DNA from: Leucaena leucocephala
Taxonomy: Eukaryota > Streptophyta > Magnoliopsida > Fabales > Fabaceae
NCBI GenBank assembly: GCA_037074615.1
Contig: CM073518.1
Span: forward strand, 10,354,001 to 10,418,000
Direction: 5' to 3'
DNA: 64,000 bases
The notes under the pieces were generated by a model. It searched no databases and was not told where the DNA came from. It saw only the letters and a program-made list of their open reading frames with translations. The translations under genes and the position numbers were made by a program. Of this stretch, positions 1 to 9,520 are shown one piece after another; the stretch's first letter is position 1, and each line of letters starts with the position of its first letter.

Positions 1-25
1 GGAAAGACTGGATGAACCGGCTAGG
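1..25 (-). repeat. Family-A LTR (A1), left fragment
   Basis: These bases are the reverse complement of a segment found in the other gypsy-type LTRs here (for example near 34785-34805). They continue at 8980 once copia element C1 and one TSD copy are removed. The rest of this LTR lies left of the window. Confidence 0.85.
21..25. other. TSD ctagg, left copy, of copia C1
   Basis: The 5-bp word ctagg directly precedes the TG of the C1 LTR and is repeated at 8975-8979 just after its terminal CA. Five bases is the usual duplication for LTR-retrotransposon integrases, so C1 ends are fixed to the base. Confidence 0.95.
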
Positions 26-146
26 TGTAGGGAATTGGAAGACACGCAGCGGAAATTAACTTTAAAAATTTTTCCATTCCCAGCCAGGATCTACCGAATG
101 TGTTTAAGTCAAGGAGAAAGAAGTGTTACCTTCGGTTTCAAGCTTT

Positions 147-375
147 GGTCGCGACCTCAGTGTCCACTAGTCGCGACTCCTCGCCTCTGGAACTTTCAGT
201 CGCGACCTCCTCAGCTTCTAGTCGCGACCTGTCGCCTCTGGAGTTTGTAGTCGCGACCTACTCTGCTTCTAGTCGCGACCTCTTCAACTTCACGTCGCGA
301 CCTGTCTCCTCTTTTCGGATTTCTGACGTTCAGATGCCCGTTTGGTCGCGACCTAAGTGTGTTCTGGTCGCGACC
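147..375 (-). repeat. GTCGCGAC palindrome array in C1 3' LTR
   Basis: Nine copies of the perfect 8-bp palindrome GTCGCGAC lie about 20-50 bp apart (first 148-155, last 367-374). On the element's sense strand most read AGGTCGCGACTA. Spacers are also related (variants of ctctggag/agcttcta), so this is a degenerate tandem array. It lies at the 3' end of the LTR, in the expected R/U5 part. Function unknown. Confidence 0.9.
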
Positions 376-1167
376 TTTCTTCGTGTCTGGCCGTATCGTA
401 GAAGTCGACAGCTCAGATCGGCTTCCTCTACCGGTATCCACACGAACAGCGTTCCAATTGCGAACGACGTGCTAGCGCCTCTTGTCCCTCTAGGGCTTTC
501 TGGAGATTCCGTCCTCACCGTCTCTATTTCGGCAGTTTCTTATCTGCAAACCTTTTGCACTCTCCCTGCCCCCTTTTCTCACAACTGAATGTGTGTGAAG
601 AGATCTATTGTGTGTGGAACCCTAGCTCCTAATGTCAAATATATAGGAAGCTATCGGGCTTCTAATAGGGCCGGGCTTCAGAATTAATCTTATATTAATT
701 CTGAATTAATACAATATCATATATTGCATAATTTAATAAGAAACTGATTAAATAAATATGGTTTATATTAAATCCGTCCCACAGATTTAATTCACCTATT
801 TATTTAATTTAAAAGACAGAATTATATTTGATTTATTCTCATAAATCAAATTTGAGATATCTTATCAATTTGAATTTCAAATTCAAATAGATCATATCCA
901 TTTAAATTCAAATTCAAAATGATAGAGATTTAATTTATCCTTATAAATTAAATCTTACAAATATCTCTTATATTATATATATAATATATATATAAACTAA
1001 TTTATATATATATATAAAATATATATCCACCCTAGATTATTCATTGAATCTAGACATCTCTTAGATTCAATGAATCTGGACATCATAGCTCGCATTGGGC
1101 TGTTTTGTGTGCGACCCTGTAGGCCCATATGAAGTTGGCAGTGGCCCAGTTACTATACTGACCCACA

Positions 1168-1201
1168 AGTCGTAAGCGGTCTCTAGCAAGGCATTACGAC
1201 T
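1168..1201 (-). other. 8-bp inverted repeat at the end of the LTR ORF
   Basis: AGTCGTAA (1168-1175) and TTACGACT (1194-1201) are exact inverted complements around an 18-nt loop. The stem abuts the stop codon of the minus-strand ORF 1200-1472. The same sequence is in the 5' LTR and in C3, inside the most conserved part of the LTR. Confidence 0.6.
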
Positions 1202-1472
1202 ACCCAAAACATATGAGGATCGATAAACGATGTAACCTTTCATACAACCATATCACGTCCCTTTTGTCACACGATATTTCGGTCAAGGATGAGGCATGGA
1301 GAACGTCATCCTCCTGTTCCTGACCGTTACTTTCTCGATCCCTGAGTAGTCTGAATATAGAAATGGAACTACCCTTCCATTCCAGTATGGCCATACATTT
1401 CTCAGACTCACTCATCGAGGGGCCCAGTAATATCTCTCTACGAATGTGAGGGACAAATTCCATCTTGACCAT
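1200..1472 (-). CDS. 90-codon ORF in C1 3' LTR (function unknown)
   Basis: A 90-residue ORF on the element's sense strand, starting MVKMEFVPHI and ending in LICFG. I recognise no domain, signal peptide or membrane segment; composition is mixed and charged, with a QEQEDD acidic patch in the middle. The identical ORF is in the 5' LTR (8277-8549), and C3 has it with one residue changed (60706-60978, Leu to His). Interest comes from conservation: between C1 and C3 this part of the LTR is almost unchanged while flanks have diverged by several percent. It may be a real small protein, or the constraint may act on RNA or DNA instead. No promoter or splice evidence is visible, so coding status is unproven. 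Confidence 0.3.
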   Translation of the reverse strand: MVKMEFVPHIRREILLGPSMSESEKCMAILEWKGSSISIFRLLRDRESNGQEQEDDVLHASSLTEISCDKRDVIWLYERLHRLSILICFG

Positions 1473-1897
1473 TCACATTCCTCCGCATGAAAAACCACTA
1501 AGCCCGAGCATAGCCTTTATGATCACTCGGTCAAAAGTGACTTTTGACTAGGTCAAAGCTGAGCGTTCATCATGTAGGAATCCATGATGATCTCAGGTCA
1601 AAGGGCATAGTGACATGGCTTGTATATGAGAGAAACTTATGACTTAACCCATGCAGCTCTCTCATAGCGGGTCGATCCAACACCCTGTACTCTTACATGT
1701 GCTTATGACTTTGATTTATATCTCTATATATCTTCAAAGTCATACTGGTCTTATTTCATCTCTGCTCCCGCATAGATGACCGACCAGGGACATTTAGGAT
1801 AAAATCACTAGTTATCCAAGGATTGTCATCATAGTAAACATGCAAATAATATGATAACATGATACAATGATTGGCCCCTAGGGCACAATTTCCAACA

Positions 1898-1910
1898 TCC
1901 TCCCACTTGC
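1898..1910 (-). other. C1 polypurine tract
   Basis: On the minus strand this reads GCAAGTGGGAGGA, directly upstream of the 3' LTR. AAGTGGGAG-type tracts are typical plant copia plus-strand primers. C3 has the same tract at 61404-61416. Confidence 0.9.
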
Positions 1911-1940
1911 ACTAGGAACAATCATTAATTTGTCTCAATC

Positions 1941-3389
1941 CTATTGACCTAACATGACGCTCATGTTTTGCCTGGACAAGCGGTTTAGAGGATCAGCATC
2001 ATTGTCTTCTCTTGCTACCTTGCATATTTTTATATCACCTCTATCATTGATTTCTCTGATGAGATGAAATCGCCTGAGTATATGCTTGGTCCTTTGATGT
2101 GACCAAGGCTCTTTGGCCTGTGCAATGTTACTACTATTGTCACATAACAAAGTTATTGGATCTGAGATGGTCGATACCACCCCTAGTTCAGTAATGAACT
2201 TCCTGATCCAAATGGCCTCCTTAGCTGCATCAGATGCTGCTATATACTCGGCTTCCGTTGCAGAATCTGCTACAGTGCTCTGCTTAGAGCTCTTCCAGCT
2301 TATTGCTCCATTATTTAGGAGAAATATGTATCCAGATTGCGATTTCTGGTCATCCTGGTCAGTTTGGAAACTTGCATCTGTGTAACCAGTTACAGAGAGC
2401 TCGTCATCCAATCCACCATAGACCAAGAATAAGTCCTTAGTCCTTCTTAAGTACTTAAGGATATTCTTGACAGCAGTCCAATGGCCCTCACCGGGGTCCT
2501 GTTGATATCTGCTAGTCATACTTAAGGCAAACGAGACATCCGGTCGAGTACATAACATGGCGTACATGATAGATCCTATGGCCGAGGCATATGGAATCTT
2601 ACTCATGCGACCTCGCTGATCTGGTGTACTAGGACACAAATCCTTGCTGAGGTGAATACCATGAGACTTGGGTATGAAACCCCTTTTTGATTCCTGCATA
2701 CTGAACCTATGCAGTATCTTGTATATATATGTGCTCTGACTCAGTCCTAGAAGCCTTTTAGATCTATCTCTATAGATCATAATTCCTAGGATGTAGGTGG
2801 CTTCACCCAAGTCTTTCATCGAGAAAGATTTTCCTAACCAAGACTTGACAATCTGCAAGGTAGGAATGTCATTCCCAATGAGTAAGATGTCATCGATATA
2901 GAGTACCAAAAACATAACTGTGCTCCCACTAACCTTTTTGTACACACAAGGTTCATCAATGTTTTGAAGAAATCCAAACTCTTTGACTACTTCATCAAAA
3001 CGATGATTCCAACTCCGAGATGCTTGCTTCAGTCCATAAATGGACCTTTGAAGCTTGCACACCTTACCAGAGTCCTCAGAACGCACAAAACCTTCAGGTT
3101 GTGTCATGTACGCATCCTCAAGGAGCTTTCCATTAAGGAAGGCTGTCTTGACGTCCATCTGCCATATTTCATAGTCATAATATGCTGCAATGGCAAGGAG
3201 GATTTTGATTGATTTGGCCATTGCAACTGGGGAAAAGGTCTCATCATAGTCCACACCATGAGTTTGAGTAAATCCTTTTGCAACCAGTCGTGCCTTGAAG
3301 ACATTTACATTGCCATCCATGTCAGTTTTCTCTTTAAAAACCCACTTGCACCCGACGGTTTTTACACCTTCAGGCGGGTCGACTAAGGT
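1941..3389 (-). pseudogene. C1 reverse transcriptase-RNase H
   Basis: Copia RT followed by RNase H, which would make cDNA from the element RNA in the virus-like particle. The open stretch from 3320 is 459 residues. The RT has the QMDVKTAFLNG box (catalytic Asp at about residue 56) and an intact YIDDILL active site (about 141-147). RNase H shows TGYTDAS (Asp about 315), TEAEY (Glu about 356) and LLCDN (Asp about 394). Two lesions: a TAG at 3390-3392 in the codon that is probably Trp splits it from integrase, and near 1985 four bases are missing relative to C3 (around 61485), so the C-terminus leaves the usual ADPLTK frame. The catalytic core is otherwise complete. Same frame as the integrase section. 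Confidence 0.93.
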
Positions 3390-4543
3390 CTATACCTTAT
3401 TGTCGTACATGGATTGCATCTCAGACTTCATGGCATTAAGCCATTTTTCAGAGTTTGGTCCTACTATAGCTTCTTGATAGGTAGTGGGCTCATTATGCTC
3501 AATGAGCAACACATCACGACTATCAGAAATCAGAAATCCATATCTCTGAGGCTGAAGTCGTGCCCTATTAGATCGCCTTGGGCCTTGCGTGACTTGAGGA
3601 GTCTCAACAACTTCTTGTGAGTCTTCTCTACTTTCCATCTCTAGTTCTGTGGCGTCTTGTGGCTCTCGAACTTCTTCGAGGTGTACCTTGCTCCCAGTGG
3701 TTCTTTTAGAGATAAATTCTCGTTCTAGAAAGATACCATTTCTGACAACAAACACTTTGTTATCAGTGGGGTTGTAGACATAATATCCCTTGGTTTCCTT
3801 AGGATATCCCACAAAAAGGCACTTTGAAGATTTGGGCGCTAACTTATCTGAGGCTTGTTGCTTAACATAGACCTCATATCCCCAAATCTTGAGAAAAGAT
3901 AAACTAGGTTTCCTCCCAGTCCATATCTCATACGGAGTCTTTTCAACTGCCTTAGATGGAACACGATTCAGTGTGAACGCAGCTGTCTCTAGGGCGTGGC
4001 CCCAAAAGGATGGTGGAAGATCTGTTCGACTCATCATGGATCGAACCATATCCAATAGTGTTCGATTCCTCCGTTCAGAAACCCCATTCCATTGTGGTGT
4101 TCCTGGAGGAGTCAATTGTGAGACTATTCCACAATTCCTAAGATGATCGATAAACTCTTGGCTCAAATATTCACCACCTCGATCAGATCGAAGGGCTTTA
4201 ATTATTTTACCAAGCTGGTTTTGTACTTCATTTTGAAATATCTTGAACATTTCAAAAGATTCAGATTTATGTTTCATTAGATAGACGTAGCCATATCTAC
4301 TGAAATCATCTATGAATGTAATGAAGTACGAATAACCTCTTCTGGCATTTGTATTCATCGGTCCACACACATCTGTATGTATGAGGCCCAACAAATTAGT
4401 GGCCCTCTCACTGTGCCCAGTGAAAAACGACTTTGTCATCTTTCCTAACAAACAAGATTCGCAAGTATCATATGATTCAAAATCAAATGAGTTGAGAAAT
4501 CCATCTTGATGGAGTTTAGAAATGTGTTTCTCATTTATATGCC
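3390..4543 (-). pseudogene. C1 integrase with linker to RT
   Basis: Integrase core that would join element cDNA to chromosomal DNA. In the 353-residue open section from 4451, catalytic acidic residues are HTDVCGP (Asp 27), SDRGGEY (Asp 90) and GVSERRNR (Glu 126); 35 residues separate the last two, the standard DD35E spacing. The zinc-binding CxxC end of the N-terminal region is readable upstream of 4451 in this frame, but a 1-bp deletion near 4541 disconnects it from the gag-protease frame. After the core come the WGYEVYVK/CLFVGYPKETKGY region and a variable linker. The section ends at an in-frame TAG at 3390-3392. Confidence 0.92.
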
Positions 4544-5890
4544 CAGACGACAGTGCCAGAGGTATGTCGGATTCAAATCATTTGGTTTGACCCTTTTGGC
4601 GGTTATGTTATAGATATTTCCATGATTGGGTTGTTCCAAGTTTAATATGTAATGATCAACATGCAAATCACCATGAGCATAGAAAATATCATTACGATAA
4701 ATAGAACATTTACCATTCCCAGAAATGGAAGTGTAACCTTCCTTATCCAAATAAGAAAGAGAAACAATGTTACTACTCAAAGCAGGAACATAATAGCAAT
4801 TGTTCAAGACTAACAAAAGCCCAGTAGGCAGAACTAATTCATAAGTGCCTACAGCTAGAGCAGCAACCTTTGCTCTATTTCCAACTCGTAGGTCAACTTC
4901 GCCCTTCTTCAGCTTTCTACTGTCCTTTAGGCCCTGCACATTTGTACAAATGTGAGAACCACATGCAGTATCTAATACCCATGTAGTGGAAGTAGAGAGA
5001 TGAATGTCTATAACATAAATACCTGAAGCGATAGCCCCGCTATCCTTCTTGTTCTTTTTCAGATCTTCAAGGTAGAGTTTGCAATTCCTCTTCCAATGAC
5101 CCGGTTCATTGCAGAAGAAGCAAACTCCTTCCTTTGGAGGCTTTGCCTTCTTTGGTGCAGGCTTGGTTTCGGGCTTGCCTGACTCTTTGGTCTTACCAGA
5201 TGAGCCATGACCCTTCCCCTTGCCCTTGCCTTTCTTTTTCATACCCTTTCCTTTCTGAACCATCAAAACAGTACTGGGCTTTTTCTTAACAGTCGGCTCA
5301 GCAGTTTTAAGCATCCCATGCAGTTCAGAAATAGATTTCTCCATGTTGTTCATGTTGTAGTTCATGACAAACTGGTCATAACTTTCCGGGAGTGAGTTCA
5401 AGATCAAATCTGTAGCTAACTCCTGACTTATGGGAAATCCAAGCCTCTCAAGGTGATCAATGTACCCTATCATCTTTAGGACATAAGTACTGACTGATGC
5501 ACCTTCAGCCATCTTGCAGGAATGTAAGGCCTTAGTGGTCTCATACCTCTCTTGCCTTGCCTGTTGCTGGAACATTTCCTTAAGATGCACAATCATCTCA
5601 TAAGCCTCCATGTGTTCCAGATCTCTTTGAAGCTCCGGAACCATAGTGGCAAGCATCAAGCATCCCACATCAACAGAGTCTTCCTTATGCTTCGCATAAG
5701 AATCTCTCTGAGCTCTAGGAGCATTGGCTGCTGGCTCCTCAGGAATGGGTTGATCTAGGACATATACCTTTCTTTTCTGCTTGAGAACAATTCTCAAGTT
5801 CCTGAACCAGTCAAGAAAGTTTGTCCCATTGAGTTTGTCCTTCTCAAGGACAGATCGCAACGATAATGTAGCAGTATTACTAGTCGTCAT
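4535..5890 (-). CDS. C1 Gag-protease (N-terminal polyprotein)
   Basis: A 451-residue open frame. Residues about 10-195 form the copia Gag domain (UBN2/DUF4219-like, start LRSVLEKDKLNGTNF). A Lys/Gly-rich basic stretch at 205-250 precedes a canonical CX2CX4HX4C zinc knuckle (Cys257, Cys260, His265, Cys270), expected to bind element RNA. The protease motif WVLDTACGSHIC (Asp about 307) and the start of the GAG-pre-integrase region (LWHCRLG) follow. Gag would build the particle and protease would cut the polyprotein. The start ATG at 5888-5890 fits the family length. The frame ends early because one base is missing in the H-codon region just after LWHCRLG, so pol is out of frame. Gag itself looks intact. 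Confidence 0.92.
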   Translation of the reverse strand: MTTSNTATLSLRSVLEKDKLNGTNFLDWFRNLRIVLKQKRKVYVLDQPIPEEPAANAPRAQRDSYAKHKEDSVDVGCLMLATMVPELQRDLEHMEAYEMIVHLKEMFQQQARQERYETTKALHSCKMAEGASVSTYVLKMIGYIDHLERLGFPISQELATDLILNSLPESYDQFVMNYNMNNMEKSISELHGMLKTAEPTVKKKPSTVLMVQKGKGMKKKGKGKGKGHGSSGKTKESGKPETKPAPKKAKPPKEGVCFFCNEPGHWKRNCKLYLEDLKKNKKDSGAIASGIYVIDIHLSTSTTWVLDTACGSHICTNVQGLKDSRKLKKGEVDLRVGNRAKVAALAVGTYELVLPTGLLLVLNNCYYVPALSSNIVSLSYLDKEGYTSISGNGKCSIYRNDIFYAHGDLHVDHYILNLEQPNHGNIYNITAKRVKPNDLNPTYLWHCRLGI

Positions 5891-7056
5891 GATTCTACAA
5901 TTAAAATATGCAATCGAATTAGCAATCTCCCACTGAATAAAACAACCCTCAATGTAATAATTAGTGGGCTAAGATCCATATTTGGCTTAAACTTGAGTCC
6001 GCTTTGGCAGGACGCTCAACTTTAAGTTATTTAGGTAGGTAACAACTTTACCAATTACATCAAATGTAATTCTTAGATATTTATGGGATTCAATCATCAT
6101 ATGATCCGGCATGTTTTAATCCCATCTAATGCCTTGAGACCCAAAACTATTTTGATAATCTCAATTAAGTCAAACAATAACAAACATAAGAGTAGCACCA
6201 TTACTCTTGCTTATCTCCCCAAGATAACTCAAATGCACCCACTTTGGTGGACCTACAAATGAGCGATCGAGGTTTTGACAAGTGTTCATTAATTGACGGC
6301 ATATGACTTAAGATTTCTTTTAGAGGGTTTAATTAATTATCTGGTTTATAAGATGCATGTATCGCAGTTGTATCTCATACAAGTATTATGCATATAAAAC
6401 ATACATGCAGTGATCTAATCAAAAGATGCATAATCTTAAACGTGATACAATATGGCTCACCTATCCTAAGTCCCCTCAAGCCAATGAGAGGAGCTCTCTA
6501 ATTAGAATAGGAAAAGTACATAAGGAAACCTCGTTTTAACATTCGAGGGGAGTGAGATGAGAAGAGAATGTACAACGAGAGTCATTAGAGGAAGGCACGA
6601 CACGCAGGCCGTATTTAGAAAAATTACAACACTTGTAATCTAGAGCCATATTGTTCACAATACCCAAACATTCAAGAATCAAAATTCATGCTATTTGAAG
6701 GGCAATAAATGTTTCAAAACATTCATATATCAGGAAAGTCAATACATATTACGATTATGTTGCGCTACATAGTACGGCTAGCCGGTTAGCGGGCGGGGTG
6801 TGGGGCAGCGCCCCAATGGAATTTTTTTTTTTGATCAAGAATCTTAATTCTATTTCCTTAGACTCCATTAATATTAATTGATCAAATCAATTAACATACA
6901 CCACCGATTTCAGTTTCCTTTTAGATTCCGTATATGTCATACATAAACAGATTCCATATATGTCATACATATCTCGCATGTTATCATATAATCAGCTAAG
7001 AAGTCTAACATACATCACATGTATCAACAATCAAACCTAACTTAAACACAAAACGG
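5891..7056 (-). other. C1 5' untranslated leader
   Basis: About 1.17 kb between PBS and gag ATG with no sizeable ORF. Long leaders in this class usually carry packaging and translation signals. A short perfect GC hairpin, TGGGGC-AGC-GCCCCA, lies at 6801-6815 beside a GC-rich patch, followed by a run of T on the plus strand. No conserved gene is visible. Confidence 0.75.
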
Positions 7057-7072
7057 CATGGCTCTGATACCA
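7057..7072 (-). other. C1 primer-binding site (initiator tRNA-Met)
   Basis: On the minus strand this reads TGGTATCAGAGCCATG, the standard plant PBS complementary to the 3' end of initiator tRNA-Met, one base inside the 5' LTR. It fixes the orientation of C1. Confidence 0.95.
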
Positions 7073-7194
7073 CTGAAGGGAATTGGAAGACACGCAGCGG
7101 AAATTAACTTTAAAAATTTTTCCATTCCCAGCCAGGATCTACCGAATGTGTTTAAGTCAAGGAGAAAGAAGTGTTACCTTCGGTTTCAAGCTTT

Positions 7195-7452
7195 AGTCGC
7201 GACCTCAGTGTCCACTAGTCGCGACTCCTCGCCTCTGGAACTTTCAGTCGCGACCTCCTCAGCTTCTAGTCGCGACCTGTCGCCTCTGGAGTTTGTAGTC
7301 GCGACCTACTCTGCTTCTAGTCGCGACCTGTCGCCTCTGGAGCTTTTAGTCGCGACCTCTTCAACTTCACGTCGCGACCTGTCTCCTCTTTTCAGATTTC
7401 TGACGTTCAGATGCCCGTTTGGTCGCGACCTAAGTGTGTTCTGGTCGCGACC
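7195..7452 (-). repeat. GTCGCGAC palindrome array in C1 5' LTR
   Basis: Ten copies of GTCGCGAC (first 7196-7203, last 7444-7451), one more than in the 3' LTR. The extra copy comes with a duplicated ctctggagctttta-type spacer, consistent with slippage or unequal recombination in the array. Confidence 0.9.
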
Positions 7453-8276
7453 TTTCTTCGTGTCTGGCCGTATCGTAGAAGTCGACAGCTCAGATCGGCT
7501 TCCTCTACCGGTATCCACACGAACAGCGTTCCAATTGCGAACGACGTGCTAGCGCCTCTTGTCCCTCTAGGGCTTTCTGGAGATTCCGTCCTCACCGTCT
7601 CTATTTCGGCAGTTTCTTATCTGCAAACCTTTTGCACTCTCCCTGCCCCCTTTTCTCACAACTGAATGTGTGTGAAGAGATCTATTGTGTGTGGAACCCT
7701 AGCTCCTAATGTCAAATATATAGGAAGCTATCGGGCTTCTAATAGGGCCGGGCTTCAGAATTAATCTTATATTAATTCTGAATTAATACAATATCATATA
7801 TTGCATAATTTAATAAGAAACTGATTAAATAAATATGGTTTATATTAAATCCGTCCCACAGATTTAATTCACCTATTTATTTAATTTAAAAGACAGAATT
7901 ATATTTGATTTATTCTCATAAATCAAATTTGAGATATCTTATCAATTTGAATTTCAAATTCAAATAGATCATATCCATTTAAATTCAAATTCAAAATGAT
8001 AGAGATTTAATTTATCCTTATAAATTAAATCTTACAAATATCTCTTATATTATATATATAATATATATATAAACTAATTTATATATATATATAAAATATA
8101 TATCCACCCTAGATTATTCATTGAATCTAGACATCTCTTAGATTCAATGAATCTGGACATCATAGCTCGCATTGGGCTGTTTTGTGTGCGACCCTGTAGG
8201 CCCATATGAAGTTGGCAGTGGCCCAGTTACTATACTGACCCACAAGTCGTAAGCGGTCTCTAGCAAGGCATTACGA

Positions 8277-8549
8277 CTACCCAAAACATATGAGGATCGA
8301 TAAACGATGTAACCTTTCATACAACCATATCACGTCCCTTTTGTCACACGATATTTCGGTCAAGGATGAGGCATGGAGAACGTCATCCTCCTGTTCCTGA
8401 CCGTTACTTTCTCGATCCCTGAGTAGTCTGAATATAGAAATGGAACTACCCTTCCATTCCAGTATGGCCATACATTTCTCAGACTCACTCATCGAGGGGC
8501 CCAGTAATATCTCTCTACGAATGTGAGGGACAAATTCCATCTTGACCAT
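8277..8549 (-). CDS. 90-codon ORF in C1 5' LTR (function unknown)
   Basis: Same predicted peptide as 1200-1472. In a transcript from this LTR the ORF would lie near or upstream of the GTCGCGAC array. No known domain; coding status unproven. Confidence 0.3.
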   Translation of the reverse strand: MVKMEFVPHIRREILLGPSMSESEKCMAILEWKGSSISIFRLLRDRESNGQEQEDDVLHASSLTEISCDKRDVIWLYERLHRLSILICFG

Positions 8550-8974
8550 TCACATTCCTCCGCATGAAAAACCACTAAGCCCGAGCATAGCCTTTATGAT
8601 CACTCGGTCAAAAGTGACTTTTGACTAGGTCAAAGCTGAGCGTTCATCATGTAGGAATCCATGATGATCTCAGGTCAAAGGGCATAGTGACATGGCTTGT
8701 ATATGAGAGAAACTTATGACTTAACCCATGCAGCTCTCTCATAGCGGGTCGATCCAACACCCTGTACTCTTACATGTGCTTATGACTTTGATTTATATCT
8801 CTATATATCTTCAAAGTCATACTGGTCTTATTTCATCTCTGCTCCCGCATAGATGACCGACCAGGGACATTTAGGATAAAATCACTAGTTATCCAAGGAT
8901 TGTCATCATAGTAAACATGTAAATAATATGATAACATGATACAATGATTGGCCCCTAGGGCACAATTTCCAACA

Positions 8975-8979
8975 CTAGG
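8975..8979. other. TSD ctagg, right copy, of copia C1
   Basis: Matches 21-25 exactly. Confidence 0.95.
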
Positions 8980-9137
8980 TTCACTCACTTCCAGCCTCCT
9001 TAGACAGTACCTACGTACACAGTATGTATCAGTTGCTCTCCTTATCTTGTCATAATTTCGGCAGCATAACGGCGTCTCCTAAAATTCCCAAAATTTACTT
9101 CGACATAACCTCCCCTGTAATGGGTTACTTATTGGGA

Positions 9138-9157
9138 TGAGATTCAGGGGAATCTCA
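9138..9157 (-). other. Conserved LTR hairpin in A1
   Basis: TGAGATTC / GAATCTCA, 8-bp stem with a 4-nt loop. Equivalent hairpins: 12890-12909, 19630-19651, 23997-24016, 25122-25142, 32040-32059, 39267-39286, 41695-41714, 43441-43460. Confidence 0.7.
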
Positions 9158-9512
9158 GTAGCAACAATCATAACAATATATGTAATGCAGAGTGACAGTG
9201 CTTGCTTGTGATTGTGTACAGATAAGTATGCTGCGTGCTTCCATACTCAATAACATATGATCATAGCATTGCAGTAGAGCTTCAAGCATAACATATAAGA
9301 CAACAATCCAACCAAACAATAGCACAACAAATCACAAAGCCATTACATAAAAGCTAGGATTAGTTACTACCTCAAAGGCTTAGCAGAACTCTAGAATCCC
9401 TATACTGCTTCCAGCTCTGCCAGAACTTCCTTTCTTCCTCTCACTTTCTCTCTCTAGCACTTCCTTCTCTCTCTTATTCTTGCTTGCCCGTGGCATATGA
9501 AGAGCAAGGGGG

Positions 9513-9520
9513 TATTTATA
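9513..9520 (-). promoter_or_regulatory. TATA box of LTR A1
   Basis: TATAAATA on the minus strand followed by CCCCC, then a GA-rich leader (AGAGAGAGAAAG type). The same arrangement recurs in the other long gypsy-type LTRs, so it is the likely core promoter. Confidence 0.7.

Larger units (their letters stand above)
26..1897 (-). repeat. C1 3' LTR
   Basis: 1872 bp, TG...CA. In element orientation it starts TGTTGGAAATTGTGCC (at 1897) and ends next to TSD ctagg. From its 3' end inward it holds a GTCGCGAC array (147-375), an AT-rich stretch with alternating TA runs (about 960-1030), the conserved island with a 90-codon ORF (1111-1566), and a U3-like start. It differs from the 5' LTR at 28, 148, about 317 and about 1842, and lacks one 29-bp array unit. 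Confidence 0.95.
26..8974 (-). mobile_element. C1: complete Ty1/copia LTR retrotransposon
   Basis: An 8.9-kb element on the minus strand with two LTRs (26-1897, 7074-8974), a PBS at 7057-7072, a PPT at 1898-1910 and flanking ctagg TSDs. Domain order in its own orientation is gag, zinc knuckle, protease, integrase, RT, RNase H; integrase before RT defines Ty1/copia. By eye the LTRs differ by four substitutions and one 29-bp indel, so the insertion is young. Coding capacity is broken by a 1-bp deletion near 4541, a stop at 3390-3392 and a 4-bp deletion near 1985. The long LTR and gag type are compatible with the Angela/TAR/Tork group, but I cannot assign the lineage. It sits inside family-A LTR A1. 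Confidence 0.95.
7074..8974 (-). repeat. C1 5' LTR
   Basis: 1901 bp, TG...CA, between the PBS and TSD ctagg at 8975-8979. It matches the 3' LTR except for four substitutions seen by eye and one extra 29-bp array unit near 7322-7350. Confidence 0.95.

Noticed and set aside
147..375. Regularly spaced palindromes resembling a CRISPR array
   Set aside because: Repeat unit is only 8-12 bp, the spacers are related to one another, and the setting is a plant LTR.
100..588. Long ORF through the GTCGCGAC array of the C1 LTR (also 7058-7552)
   Set aside because: It is on the antisense strand of the element and runs through a repeat array whose lack of stops explains the openness; the two copies differ by the repeat unit and shift frame.
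960..1030. Alternating TA run as a microsatellite or promoter
   Set aside because: Low-complexity sequence; no evidence of a start site. Same run in the 5' LTR.
3889..4146. Plus-strand ORFs opposite C1 pol (for example 2113, 2964, 3889, 5207)
   Set aside because: Antisense shadows of the integrase/RT/gag reading frames.
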